From Halisarca cf. caerulea (lineage: Eukaryota > Porifera > Demospongiae > Chondrillida > Halisarcidae): 64,000 nt of DNA. The stretch spans positions 66,001-130,000 of the forward strand of contig CAUJGJ010000378.1 of the NCBI GenBank assembly GCA_963170055.1. The letters are read 5' to 3'. The notes beneath the pieces were generated by a model. The model made no database searches. It had not been told where the DNA came from and was given only the letters and a program-made list of their open reading frames with translations. Of this stretch, positions 11,180-24,069 are shown piece after piece (position 1 is the first letter of the stretch; every line of letters begins with the position of its first letter). A program made the position numbers and the translations under genes.

Positions 11180-14100
11180 CTATACAGAATGTGATCGGAA
11201 GCATTGTCATGTAAAACACGGACTGTATACGTAAAGGTTGACTGCATGTAAGCATCTCACCCGCACTCCGTGCCTTGTTCCTCTGAGTACCACTGGGTGG
11301 TACTAGCGAGGAGGAAGTTACTCCTGTTGTTACCTTAGCATAGCATATATCTGTACAAATAAGAGAAGCATTGCGATATACTGCAGTATGCAATTCACAG
11401 GCACAGGCAAAGTAAGAAAATCAACACTTCATGCACTCACCATAACTGAGTGAAGGCAGCATTGTATCTGATGTGGGGATCTAAATGGTGAGGACAAGAA
11501 AGTGGTCACAGTTATCAGATTGCAATGACTAACAAGTGACATATCTACCTACATTTGTCAGAGACAATCCTCTTTCCATCGTCTTCCTGATGTCATCCAT
11601 GGTCTTCTTGGTCTCAAAGTGTCCAATGGCATTAAGTAAGGTCTTCCGGGTCACACTGTGGCCATGTTTCAACCAGTACTTTAACATGGAATAGTAGGCA
11701 TCATCACTGCCATCAGCATCCTTGGCTAGTTTGTCCAACACAGGTGCATCTACTTTAAGAAGCTCACCCACTCTTCTCCATTTCCTCAACTCCTTCACAC
11801 TGGACAGGATGCATTCCTCTACATCAGATTGTTCAGGTGTCTGTTCGAGAACGGCATTTTGAGCCGCTTTTCTACCCTCCTCCTCTTTGATCGCATACCC
11901 ACACATCATCAGTAACGTTCGGATGCAATCTTCACCAAATTCACTCCCTCTAATTCTCTTCAGAGACCTGAGAATTTCCATACTTTTCTGTCCCATTTCT
12001 TTTGGCAGGTCAGCCCATATTCCTGGTCTACCACCTGCTCTCTCGATCATACTAGCAATGTCATGGAGCTCAAACTGACGAGCTACGTCAAGTGGACTCA
12101 GTCCATTAGGGAAGAGTTCATAGATAGTATACTTTGTACGTGGATGGGAGATAACTCTTTCTGCATACTTGTGTTGAGCTGTCGATTGTGGTCCTGGACC
12201 AAGCTGTTTGCAGGAAATGAGGGACAAATGAAGGGGATTCAGAGGATCATCTAAAATGTGAAGCTCATCGAGCAAATTCTCAATCACTTTCCAAGGCTTT
12301 TTCCTAATACACAGAGCTTGCACTAATTTAGGCATTCTCTGTTGATCTAATGGTAAATCAGAATCAACTATGTCATCAAATAGATCGACATGTCCCTTGA
12401 CAGCAGCCAAACACAGGATTCTGTTGATATCAATGAGGTTATTCTTACTGAGGGTGGATATAACATTAGCAAAGTTGCTGCCGTCACATGCAATGCCACT
12501 TGCTTCAACAAATAATTTCATTATATGACTTGAAAGACATTCAAAAGCAATCGAATACTCAAAAAAATATACTCCAAAATTATCACGATGGCTAATCCTT
12601 CCTCCAGACAATATTAACCTACGCATTAGTTTCATATGATGTACTGCAAAGAATTGCGGTGTCCAACCCCACATATCAACTGCATTGGCATCAAATCTTC
12701 GTTTAAGCAGCATATCAACTACATCCACCCTGCCAGCATTAGCAGCAACATGAAGAGCAGTTATGCCCTCGCTGGTTGTCCCATTTTCTGGACTGTCACA
12801 ACCTTCATCCAGCAATAGTGTGACTATGTCATTGTAGCCCTTCCCGACAGCCTGATGTAGTGGGGTTCCTATGTGGTCCGCAACCATTGTCATTGATGCC
12901 TTCCCACCTGACCTAACCAATGTACACACTGATTCCAGGTTACCTTGGATAGCTGCTCTGTGCAATGGAGTACAACCTTTGTTGTCCACTAGGTTAACAT
13001 CCAGCCCATGCTTAACAAGCACCTCAATAATGTCTACCTTACTAAATACAGCTGCAGCATGGACTGCAGACATGCCATTACCATCTGTAACATTTGTCGG
13101 ACAACCTTCTTTCAGTAATAAGGACACCATATCCTTGTGACCTTTTGCTACAGCCTGGTGAAGTGGAGATGCTATTGTATCACCCATGACTGTCATCGAT
13201 CTCCTTCCACCTAACTCAATCAATGTACGAGCTGATTCCAGTTGATTTTCACATGCTGCTACATGCAAAGGTGTGATTCCTCCATGTTCTTGTATATTGA
13301 CATCCAACCCGTGATCCACGAACATTTCAATCATGTCCACTTGACCAGTTTCAGCTGCAACATGTAGGGCAGTACGACCATCGGTGATAGTCGTATTCAT
13401 TGGGCAGCCCTCACTCAACAGTAGTGAAACAAAGTCCTTGTTTCCTTGTCCTACAGCAAAATGCAATGGAGTTCCTGCACCTCTAGCTATCATTGCCATT
13501 GATCTCCTTCCTCCCAATCTGAGTAAAGCACGAACTGATCCCAATTGGTCATTAAAGACTGCCAAGTGTAAAGGAGTTCTTCCATCATCGTCCTCTATAT
13601 TAGCATCCAATCCACAATCTATAAGATATGCAATCAGCTCTTCTTGGCCAAACTGGGCTGCAGCATGGAGGACAGATACACCATTGCAGTCTCGAGTGGT
13701 AAGAGGACAACCTTCCTTCAGTAAAAGTGTGATCACATCCTTGTGACCACCTGCTATAGCCTGATGTAGGGGAGTTCCTACCTCCCTGCCACTCTTTGCT
13801 AGTGACTTCCTTCCACCCAATCTAAGTACTGTATGTATTGATTCCAACTGACCGTGGGCAGCTGCTGAGTGTAAGGGAGTACAGCCTTCATTGTCTTCAG
13901 CATTGACGTCCAACCCGTGATTAACCAACAATTCAATAATGACAACCTGACCACATTGAGCAGCAAAATGGAGGGCAGTAAAGCCATCACCATCCCTTAG
14001 TCTGACATCCAGATCATGCCTCATAAGCATCTCAATTATGTCAACCTTACCAGACATAGTTGCAACATGGACAGGAGACATGCCTTCACCATCTGGAACA

Positions 14101-15872
14101 TTAATTGAACAACCTTCTTTCAGTAATAAGGACACCACATCCTTGTGGCCTTCTGCAGCAGCCCGATGAAGTGGAGTTCCTGCCTTCTTGGCTGTCGTTG
14201 TTAGTGACTTCCTTCCACCCAATCTAAGCAATGTTTGTACTGATTCCAACTGACCATGGATAGCTGCCGAGTGTAAGGGAGTAGTACCTTTATTGCTTAC
14301 AATATTAACATCCAGTCCATGATTAATCAACGTTTCAATTATGTGAATGTGACCATATTGAGCAGCAAAATGGAGGGCAGTATAGCCATTACTTTCTCTG
14401 ATGTCTATTGGACAACCTTCATTCAGTAAAAGTGTGACCACATCCTTGTGACCATGTCCTGCAGCCTGATGTAGGGGAGTCCCTGCTTCACCAGCCACCA
14501 CTGTCATCAGCTTCCTTCCACCCACACTAAGCAACATTTCAATAACCTCCAGTTGACCGTCTGCTGCAGCTGCATGCAAGAGGGTGCACCCTGTTGAATC
14601 ACACACAGATTTTGCTAAATTCAGGAGCAGCTCAACTTCATCTTGTCCTTGCATAGTAGCATACATAGTAGGAGTCCATCCATTATGGTCTACCGCGTCA
14701 ATGCAACAACCTTTCTCAATGAGCAGTTTCACTGCATCAAACTGACCCTCACCAGCAGCACAATGAAGAGGTGTACAACCATCTTCATCAGTTACGTCAA
14801 CTGAAACACCTAACTCCAGATACTCCTTCAGTTTAGCAGTGTCTCCAGATCGAGCAGCATCAAAGATATCACATTTCCTACTATTGTGGACTCCTGCATA
14901 ATCCGAGCTGGGAGGAATCCTACTCTTAACAGAAGACATACGACACCCTCTGTCCATCAGCAGTCTTATCACCTCCACCTGACCATGTGCTATAGCATGA
15001 TGTACAGGAGACCAGCCATCTTCATCAGTCAGATCAGCGGGGATACCTAGATCTAGAAATCCCTTTACTATGGCAATGTTCCCAGATCGAGCAGCATCAA
15101 AGATACCACCTTCTGTATCACCATCCTTTAGAATATCCTCATTTGCTAACAGACTTGAATTCTTCGCTGGAACCATACGACACCCTCTATCCATCAGCAG
15201 TCTTATCACCTCCACCTGACCATGTGCTATAGCATGATGTACAGGAGACCAGCCGTCTTCATCAGTCAGGTCAACTGGGACACCTAGATCTAGACACTCT
15301 GTCACTGCAGTAGTGTCTCCTGATTGAACAGCTTTGAAAAACTGCACCTGGCTTTCATCCTCAAGGCTGGAAATATCATTTTTAGGAGCATTGTGAACAG
15401 CCAGACCTGCCTGCTCACTATGGCAGCTTACTGTTTTCGGGTCTAAATCAACAGAAATGATTAACGGCTCTGCTTCATCTCCATCCACAGACCCTCCATG
15501 TTCAATCAAAGCTTTCATCACTGCATATTGCTCAGACATCACTGCCCACTGCAGTGGTGTTGTGTGCTCATTATCAAGTGCATTAACATCACTGCCCATC
15601 TCAATGAGAGCCCTAGCACTTTCCACAAAACCATTTGCTGCTGCGTAATGTAATGCCGTACGTCCGTTGCTATCAACTGCGTCAATGTAGCAACCATTCT
15701 CTTGCAAGAGCCGTATTACTTCAACCTGATCACATGCTGCAGCATGATGGAGAAGAGACCAACCTTCTTCATCGGTGAGGTTCACAGGAACACCAGCATC
15801 AAGGAACTCCTTCACCCCAGGAATATTCCCCGACTGAATTGAATCAAAAATATCACCATGTTCTACTTGCAT
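10878..15872 (-). CDS. Ankyrin-repeat protein with two death domains, copy 2 (3 exons, 1553 aa)
   Basis: Modelled exons are 15872-11553, 11480-11441 and 11179-10878; the joined length is 4662 nt, in frame, with GT-AG borders. Exon 1 (1440 codons) has at least 28 ankyrin repeats. Residues 1353-1440 match a death domain (KWRRVGELL...LDKLA...MLKYWL...TLLNAI). The 13-codon exon 2 bridges to exon 3, which encodes a second death domain (LVGRKMHSRWKEFA...ELTRRWL...LPRTW..VF). Such proteins are scaffold/adaptor candidates in apoptosis-like or innate immune signalling; no NACHT, kinase, signal peptide or membrane segment is seen. An internal duplication repeats the EDGWSPVHHAIAHGQ ankyrin block. Relative to copies 3 and 4 the end is altered: an indel gives ALSK-D-I-stop just before the exon 3 donor, so this copy ends earlier. 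Confidence 0.85.
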
Positions 15873-17090
15873 TCTTGACTGGTATCCTTAATTATTGATA
15901 TTGCCACAAAATCTTTCTGGATGTTCAACACGTCAAACACTTTTCGTACATGTAACCTTGTACATGGTTACATGAGTAGACTACAGTGAACAACAAAATT
16001 GACCGAATTAATGTAAACACTACTACAAGTATAAGCAGTAGTCAAAGAGACTCAGAATAATTGAGAAAATATACTCAGCAGAATATGATACTACAATTTC
16101 CTTTAAATATTTACTATTTTCAGGACAAAACTGAGAGAAATCAAAGCTAGGATCGTATATCAGTCAAAATTCACAGTATATACTATTGGACTCAAAAGTG
16201 ATCATTGGATTCAGTACATGATTAGTGTGCACAGCATGAATTTCAATCACTTCAAAAGAGACCACTTGAATAAGTATATAATCTGTACCTAGGGCATATA
16301 GGTAGGAATGCAAGAACGTCCAACATTGCTGGGACACCACTACAGCAAACAGAGGATTGAAGTAAAGCTGCTGTGGTATATATAATCCCTGTAGCCTTGT
16401 AGGTCTGTCATGCATGCCAAATATTAAAACTAGAACGGTGTGGGCACTTATCAAATACAAACTCTAACCATTGTGGCTTTAGGGATAGGGCTACAATATA
16501 TAGTTGATAACACGGTAGGGGGACACGGTACTTACAACAGGGACCATTCACTGTATACGCTCCATGCAGGCCCAGCATCCTACCAATTAGGTGCTGGGTT
16601 TGAGTATCCAGTATAGTCTAGTCCAACAATTATAAAACCTAGGTAGTAGATGATTATCTTCGTGGGAGCAGCCTGGGGTACATGGCAGAGGCACAAAGGC
16701 AACTGATGAGCAGCCCGTTGTTTCACAATAGTCAATGATGGTTGTCAACTGCGGAGTGTCCACCTAATTACTTCACATGTAGCCTTAACTGAACAGCATC
16801 ACATTCTTGTCGAGTGAATGAATGATCATTTGGACCATTGAACATATAATGCATGTCGGCAGTCCTAGCACTGATTATTTCTCAAGATCAATTGAGCACA
16901 TTATCACTTAATTGAATAGACTGCAACCATGGTCTCAATCATGCATTCCTCTTGAAAATTATAAGCTTGGACAATCTGCCAAGACGCAGTTTACATGACC
17001 ATGCACAGAAGAAAGAAACATGCAAAAACATGACAGGAAGTGACACTAAAGAGTATAGACACATATACGTGTTTGTGATTATTCACCTCT
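15873..17090. other. 5' flank of copy 2, paralogous to 46267-47050 and 49980-50200
   Basis: Non-coding sequence shared with the flanks of copies 3 and 4, for example ccaattaggtgctgggtt at about 16587, 46929 and (diverged) 60770. No ORF of interest and no recognisable core promoter. Confidence 0.55.
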
Positions 17091-17256
17091 TTCACTCTTA
17101 GGCTAGTATAAGGTGAGTTGAAGACCATCGAATTTGAAACACACTTAGTCTAGCAATAATACATAATTATACCATAACAGTGGGAAATTGTCATGAGAGA
17201 CATTTAGCACTATGTGAAACATTATGTTATAAGCCTATTACATTTCACACGGAAAA

Positions 17257-17430
17257 TTAGAACATTCTTAGTAACGGTTTCGACATATCAAAGTATTTTA
17301 TACGTTCTTGCTCTTTGTTATAAGCCTTGTGGTGCTGCTTTCTCTGTTGCTCCTCATACTGCTGCTCTTCAGCCTGGTGTTCCATTTCTACTAGTAAAAG
17401 AAGGTCGTCATGGTCCGAATCTTCTTTCAT
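17257..17430 (-). CDS. Short coding-like ORF, 57 aa, unidentified
   Basis: ATG at 17430, stop at 17259-17257. The product is acidic then Gln/Glu-rich (MKEDSDHDDLLLLVEMEHQ..., EEQQYEEQQRKQHHK) and probably helical or coiled-coil. The composition differs from the surrounding AT-rich non-coding DNA, which is the only support. It may be a first exon (a possible donor, GTATAA, follows KEQE) or a remnant of a transposon protein. Family not recognised. Confidence 0.3.
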   Translation of the reverse strand: MKEDSDHDDLLLLVEMEHQAEEQQYEEQQRKQHHKAYNKEQERIKYFDMSKPLLRMF

Positions 17431-18119
17431 GCAGAATCGCCAATAACTCGATCACAAAAAAACTTTGTTATCGTTCTGTATCCATAACGATACGTATACG
17501 CATTCAATGTTGCTAAAACGAACAACGGCAGTTCATTTTGAATGTACCCATCAGCTTACTATGTAGCATTTAAACACTATGCCAAACCACTCTACTGACT
17601 GTACGAATGTATACACTAAACTCCATTAACATATACGCCATATATATTACGTCATGCACACGCCTCATGACCGAATTAATTATCACTACAATAGATACAA
17701 AAACCCTCCCCACGGTGAAGGATGCGACGACGTTTAAATCAGAGCAAGAATAACAGCAGATATTTGAAAAAAACAACGATAGGGTCCTCTCCGGTGGAGC
17801 AGTGGCACGAACAACTATGCAGCAGCCGACCGAGGAGATAAGCTACAAGAAAGTTTACGTACCATGAGTGCCAAAATTGCTTCGAAGACTTTTCCGCAGG
17901 TATGTTATGTCCAATTTTATGGAGCCGTCAAAATGGCCGCCACTACGGTGACCGTAATTGCACCCCTATTTTCTTCACAGATACCTCCTAAAAAGCCTAC
18001 AAGAAGCCATGAATAATATTTTTAACTTGTCTACTATGTAGAAATAACCTTTTCTTTTGTGTGATGTTTTCAACAGTTGCACAATTAATCATTTGCTACA
18101 ACATACGAAAACAGCTTTA

Positions 18120-18412
18120 GTGAAAAAGGCGGAGACCTAGATGGTGGTTTTTCAACCTTACAATGGGTTCAAAATAACCTTAGAATCAATATCTAAATTT
18201 TCACCGCGTATAATTTTGAAATTCAGTTCTTTCGTTGTTATGTACAGCATTTTGTAGTTTGCAAGCAAGGACAAGACAGGATATAGTTAGACATAACTTG
18301 AATGGAACAAGCAATCAAAATTATACGCGGTGAAAAGTTAGCTTTACCTTTTAGAAATCATCTCTTAAATTTCTGCAGTTATGCACCGCCATCTAGATCT
18401 CCGCCTTTTACG
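18120..18412. mobile_element. MITE-like element with imperfect terminal and subterminal inverted repeats
   Basis: The ends are inverted: ggcggagacctagatggtgg at 18128 and its counterpart ccgccatctagatctccgcc at 18387-18406. A second inverted pair lies inside (ttttcaccgcgtataatttt near 18198 and aaaattatacgcggtgaaaa near 18317). The total is about 293 bp with no ORF, typical of a non-autonomous DNA transposon or foldback element. Confidence 0.65.
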
Positions 18413-19079
18413 AAGAAATTTACCTAGTGCAGAAGACCCAACTCCAGAGCAAAGTCACATGATGTCACGAGAACTAATTATGACGTCACGGTACTCATCA
18501 TCACCGAACGGTGCACGTATACGCGTTGATCGTGAAGTTTAGAGCGCCGGTGCAATAGATACTTTCGTCCATGCAGCACTTCAATGCCTTAACTGGATGA
18601 CAATCCATGCAAATGTACAGAGAATCGTACAGTATAAGAGGTATCCCCATTGTAAACGTGGATTTTTGTTGAAACGGCCATATTAAAAAAAAAGGCAAGC
18701 ACGCGAGCGTGGCAGCCAGTATACTTGCGCGTATATTGTCGTATGGGACGTGGTCACATGGCGAGAGCGTGATAAATTGTTCGAGGCGTGACGATCTAAT
18801 CGCATACCTGCCAAACCGCAAAACGCCCCTTACCAGCCTCAATTCGGACATAACTTACCTGCGTCTTTTGTTTACGGTCAATTCTCGTCCTTTGTGCAAT
18901 TGTCCCTTATCATTTAGTAAAGCGTTGTCCAGGCTATGTTTGATGCTAGTTAGAAGGCAATGTGGTTTTCCAAAGTGGAATAACAACTAATCTTACGGTT
19001 GTCATTTTTTCACATGCTATAAAAGTATGGCGTACTAGGCCATAACCTGCAATACGCCATATGGCGTAATTGGTGTATA

Positions 19080-19135
19080 ATCGGTTAAGTGTATGTGAGT
19101 GTATGTGAGTGTATGTGAGTGTATGTGTGTGTCTG
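19080..19135. repeat. Short 10-bp tandem repeat (gtgtatgtga)
   Basis: Four head-to-tail units of gtgtatgtga at about 19090-19129 followed by GT-rich sequence. Confidence 0.7.
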
Positions 19136-19955
19136 TACATACTTGCACGTGTTCTTGTGTACACAACATGCATGCAAGTGTACGTAAATACATGTATGAG
19201 TGTCTCTACATGTGCAAGTGTGCATATCCTCATACATATTATTTTTCAAAATGAATGACATGCATTGACCGTATAATACACTGCACTGTAAAACACAAAG
19301 TCATTGAAAATCGTCAATTGTTAACATGCTTGCTGGCTTGCCCTCCAGTACAGTCAGCTCAGAAATCTCCAAATGACCACCTGAAAGTGGTCAATGGATG
19401 AGGCTAGATAAAGTGAATACCGTACTAACTGGTACCAGTAATGAGAAAGTTGGCTTTCAAAGTTCTATAAAAACATGCCATGCAGGTTTCATTTTGCATA
19501 CAATTTCTCAGCTTATGACTATAGCAGGTATATAAAATGGTGACATGTTTAAGAAATCCCGTCTATGTTTACCTCTTACATGCTCACATACTAACTTTAT
19601 CAGCATCAGATGATCGATACTGTAGTTGCCGCACACTCCAGAATAGACCAATGTAGATACAATTAAAGCAATGAGCTCTCCTTGATCAAATGACACTGAA
19701 AAGTAAACAGACGTGACTAATCTCCAACGCCATTATGGGTTTCTGCATGATATAAGTAATCTCTACAATGATTCAGACACAAAAACTACTGTATAGGAGT
19801 TAATTTCACGGGGTTAAATTTTCTGAATCACTAATTTTTCATTACTTCTGCGAAAGCAATGAGACTGCATTCACGAAAATTCGATGATAGATACATATTA
19901 GTCTATTTCTTTCATATATAGTAGGGACTGAGCCATTTGCTAAAATAAAATCAAG

Positions 19956-19959
<4 letters not shown>

Positions 19960-20008
<49 letters not shown>
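19960..20008. repeat. (TA)n microsatellite
   Basis: About 48 bp of alternating TA with no interruption. Confidence 0.9.
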
Positions 20009-20011
<3 letters not shown>

Positions 20012-20362
20012 CCAAGTTCTTGATATGCGAAATGTGCGCCCCACGGAAATCAGTGTCCATACAGATGTAAATCAATCAATTTAAATTAAAACTCACAGAG
20101 ATGCTGACCCGTACACTTAAATCACTTGCCAATGTTAGCAGGATACCACGCAGAACTTGCCTCTAAAATTACACAAAGCAAAAACAGGGAACTAAATACT
20201 ATTAGATACATTGAAGTTCCAATAAAGTAACAACTGTTACAAAAAGTACACAGGGGTCCCATCAACTTAATAAAAACTTTGATATCAGCCATTAACTCCT
20301 ATCATACGAAACTGGGCACGCTTGGCCACTATTTCAACTTTACCTCATGCAATGGGCTCATA

Positions 20363-20537
20363 CAGTCACGCCTGGGTTATCCGGACTTGAGTTATCCAGA
20401 AACCTGATTTATCCGACCATCAATTCAGCAACACTGACTACCTCCATGTACACAAATCTGCCTCACTTATCCAGCAACCTCTGTTATCCGACAAGTATTT
20501 TGGCTACAAACGGTGTCGGATAACCCAGGCATGACTG
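20363..20537. mobile_element. 175-bp pogo/Tigger-like MITE
   Basis: The termini are CAGTCACGCCTGGGTTATCC and, inverted, CAGTCATGCCTGGGTTATCC (one mismatch), flanked by TA on both sides. Internal words (ttatccag, ttatccgac) repeat the motif. The paralogous sites near 4728 and 50875 read ttcatagcactctgcc with a single TA and no element, so this insertion post-dates the duplication. Confidence 0.85.
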
Positions 20538-20817
20538 TATATCATTCTGCCAAGAGAATTATGGAAGGGGCTACCGCGGTATATCACTTGCAGTCAAAAC
20601 ATCTCACCGTTATAACGATGGACAGGCTCCAGTGCCATCTGGGATGACCCAGCACAGAGAAATAACAGTGTTCTCATGCATTTTATATTTCATTGCCAGC
20701 GTTACCAGGACTTCAGGTTTAATTCCTATCCTTAGGTCCATCCCCAAACATCCTGTGTCCTAGGCCCTTACATTTGCTTGTATCTCTACAAAATAATATT
20801 ATGCTATATAGCCAGAC

Positions 20818-21700
20818 ACAATTATTACCAAGCGGTTTAGCGAGGTTAATTGTTTCCGTCGCGAAGGGGAGTCCAATCGAGACTCCCACGCACTTGATGA
20901 CCTACAGGTCCAAATATTATCACACTTAGGCCCGTTTGCAATTTCTTTTGTCGAAAGTTACAAAACGGGTCCAGCAGTGAGCAACAATTCATACACTTTT
21001 ACAAAAAGGGGCACGTTGGTGCTGTAGAACGAGGTAAGAGATATTCGTATCAACTGGGTAATGTTCGTACAAACAGGGATTAAAGTCGACTCACGTTTCG
21101 AACCTATATTCCGTCAATTTTCAGATCAGGTGACAACGAAGAGTCTTAAAATGTAGACACAAAATATTTCTAAAGATTTTGCCTAACGATTTTCGATTTT
21201 CTATCGCACTAAAGCAGGAAATAGCTTTCCGTGATTCGGGCACCCCAATTGGTGATACACTGCAAGATATTGGGTATGGAAAAAAAGACACATGCACAGT
21301 TTCTGAAAGGCTTACACAGTGTGCATGTCTGTGAAGTATGTGAAGCAGCAAAAGGATGTTCTGTAAATAATCTGCAGTGGAAGTAGCCTGAGACAGCTAC
21401 CTGTGGGCCAGTTCTATCTAGTAACCATTATGTAGTGGTGGCTGCTCTACAGTGGTGGATTGCAAGGCTTGGTACAGGTTCCACTAACACTGAATGCATA
21501 TACTAATATATGCAGCTAAGGTAGATGTACATGTGTTAATGGTCTCAAAACTGTTCCTGCTAACGGCAGAGTGATTGAAGTTAAGTCTAATAGTTAATAC
21601 TTCCCTGCAGCAGTATTTAGATTGAAAACATGCACCAGTTAAAGAAGTGGTTTATGTCTCACACTGTGCCCCACATACGTACGTATGTACTACAATGTGC
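20818..21700. other. Left part of the insertion, no gene recognised
   Basis: Contains an imperfect stem (cccgtttgcaatttc ... gaaagttacaaaacggg, 20932-20968) and a local inverted pair ggggagtc/gactccc near 20866-20887. No convincing exon. Confidence 0.4.
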
Positions 21701-21704
21701 TCTG

Positions 21705-22705
21705 TGGATTACAACGTGCCCTAGGTATTACAACGTGCCCTAGGTATTACAACGTGCCCTAGGTATTACAACGTGCCCCAGGTATTACAACCTGCCCTAG
21801 GTATTACAACCTACCCTAGGTATTACAACCTGCCCTAGGTATTACAACCTACCCTAGGTATTACAACCTGCCCTAGGTATTACAACCTGCCCTAGGTATT
21901 ACAACTTGCCCTAGGTATTACAACGTGCCCCAGGTATTAAAACGTGCCCCAGGTATTACAACGTGCCCTAGGTATTACAACGTGCCCTAGGTATTACAAC
22001 CTGCCCTAGGTATTACAACCTGCCCTAGGTATTACAACGTGCCCCAGGTATTACAACGTGCCCTAGGTATTACAACGTGCCCTAGGTATTACAACGTGCC
22101 CCAGGTATTACAACCTGCCCTAGGTATTACAACCTGCCCTAGGTATTACAACTTGCCCTAGGTATTACAACCTGCCCTAGGTATTACAACTTGCCCTAGG
22201 TATTACAACCTGCCCTAGGTATTACAACCTGCCCTAGGTATTACAACCTGCCCTAGGTATTACAACCTGCGCTAGGTATTACAACCTGCCCTATGTATTA
22301 CAACGTGCCCTAGGTATTACAACCTGCCCTAGGTATTACAACGTGCCCTAGGTATTACAACCTGCCCTAGGTATCACAACCTGCCCTAGGTATTACAACC
22401 TGCCCTAGGTATTACAACTTGCCCTAGGTATTACAACCTGCCCTAGGTATTACAACTTGCCCTAGGTATTACAACCTGCCCTAGGTATTACAACGTGCCC
22501 TAGGTATTACAACGTGCCCTAGGTATTACAACGTGCCCTAGGTATTACAACCTGCCCTAGGTATTACAACCTGCCCTAGGTATTACAACATGCCCTAGGT
22601 ATTACAACTTGCCCTAGGTATTACAATGTGCCCCAGGTATTACAACCTGCCCTAGGTATTACAACCTGCCCTAGGTATTACAATGTGCCCCAGGCATTAC
22701 AATGT
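21705..22705. repeat. 19-bp tandem array, about 52 copies (left arm)
   Basis: Head-to-tail units of the type ccctaggtattacaacctg, with cctg, cgtg, cttg and atgtg variants. Its reverse complement is the same 19-bp period as the array at 35093-35382: innermost variants such as ccccaggcattacaatgtg match the other array at 16 of 19 positions when inverted. Confidence 0.9.
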
Positions 22706-23690
22706 GTACGGAGAGATTACAATGGAAAATGATTGTTATGTGATGTAATAAAATTAATTCAAACATATAATGCTTACTGTTTCTTGGTTTACAGGTAATT
22801 GCTATACTAGCATGATGGGCACTCAATGGAGATTATACCATACAGACTTGATCCAGAAGTTGCTGTAGTAGAAAGCCGCCTAGACATTGACGAGTGACTA
22901 CTCTCATCATATTAATACAAATTTTATTAGACTATGGATACTGTAATTTGAATTATCTTGGTATACTCAATGGAGACTATGCCATACAGAAGAATAACCC
23001 AAGCATTTACACTTTCATGAGAGTCTTCATTGTTCTCCACTTAATAATGATATGCAATATTATAGTTAAGTTATTGCTACATGATAACAAGGGTAGGTTT
23101 ATTCATATGTACATCATGGAAACAACTATAGCACAAGTGCACACCATGCATTACATAACATGAACATAAACAAAGTTAAACTTTAACTTGAATGACGTAT
23201 ATAATATTATACTTAGTACGTCCTGGGTGCATGTACATAAACCACTCTACAAACGCACACAGCTACAACAATTGCAACTATTGATGTTGCTAACCACATA
23301 ACCTTTATGTATAGATGTAACTTTTTTGGAATCATATTAGCGTAAAATGCAGCGAGTTTTAACTAATATATATATATAGATGATATAAGAATGTACTATA
23401 GGTAGGAGATGTTGTTTCATAGACAAGTGTGGTTCTTATAGAAAGTTAGTAATGCTGCGGATCGATGCATGTGCATGCACTCTGGTGCAATTGAGTCAAT
23501 AAACAGGGATATGTGGGAATCTTCACTAGCTATAAAGATGCATGGGCAGCACCTGGTGTATAACATTGCTGAACATGGAATGTTGTTTACCAGCTGGAAA
23601 AATTGAAGGAATGTTGTTTACATGGAAAGAAAGTTAGGGAGGTGGTCAAGAGAATTCTGCATCAATCTAGGTACAAATCCCTCTAGATTT
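22706..23690. other. Region between the left array and the transposase promoter
   Basis: AT-rich. A short phrase (actcaatggagattat..ccatacag) occurs twice, near 22828 and 22968; the first is followed by a 23-codon coding-like run (MEIIPYRLDPEVAVVES...). No complete gene is seen. Confidence 0.35.
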
Positions 23691-23697
23691 TCAACAG

Positions 23698-23880
23698 CAG
23701 ATAAAGGAGTCACATCTCTACCCACAAATTAAAACCTTCCCACCTGGGCAATCTCCCCCAGATAAAGGAGTCACATCTGTACCCACAAATTAAAACCTTC
23801 CCACCTGGGCAATCTCCCCCAGATAAAGGAGTCACATCTGTACCCACAAATTAAAACTTTCCCACCTGGGCAATCTCCCC
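23698..23880. repeat. 61-bp unit in three tandem copies upstream of the transposase gene
   Basis: Copies begin at about 23701, 23762 and 23823 (ataaaggagtcacatctgta) and end in cacctgggcaatctcccc. They differ at only a few positions. They lie 190-370 bp before the transposase start codon, so they could be part of its promoter or transposase-binding region; that role is inferred from position only. Confidence 0.8.
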
Positions 23881-24069
23881 CACGTACAGCTGTGGGTGAG
23901 GTAGCTAGGGAACAAGAGTATACAGGTGTACATGTGCATATACACAGTGATACTATAGGTCTGTGAAACATGCACAGATATCGCTATAACACATGCAGTT
24001 GCGGCTATATTATACATCAATTATTGTGGCGACGGCAGATACGTACGTATTGAGGAACTTAGCTATAGG

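Larger units (their letters stand above)
17090..19490. mobile_element. Copy-2-specific 2.4-kb insertion of unknown type
   Basis: Flanks around 17090 and 19493 are adjacent in the paralogous positions near 4060 and 50210, so about 2.4 kb is extra here. It contains a CpG-richer part (17.7-18.0 and 18.5-18.9 kb), a short coding-like minus-strand ORF (17430-17257), exon-like pieces with good donors (17864-17899 plus; 18986-18859 minus) and an inverted-repeat element (18120-18412). No transposase was identified and clean target duplications were not found. Confidence 0.5.

Noticed and set aside
11887..15648. Plus-strand ORFs opposite the ankyrin exons (likewise at 42-46 and 55-60 kb)
   Set aside because: Antisense shadows of a strongly coding minus-strand exon.
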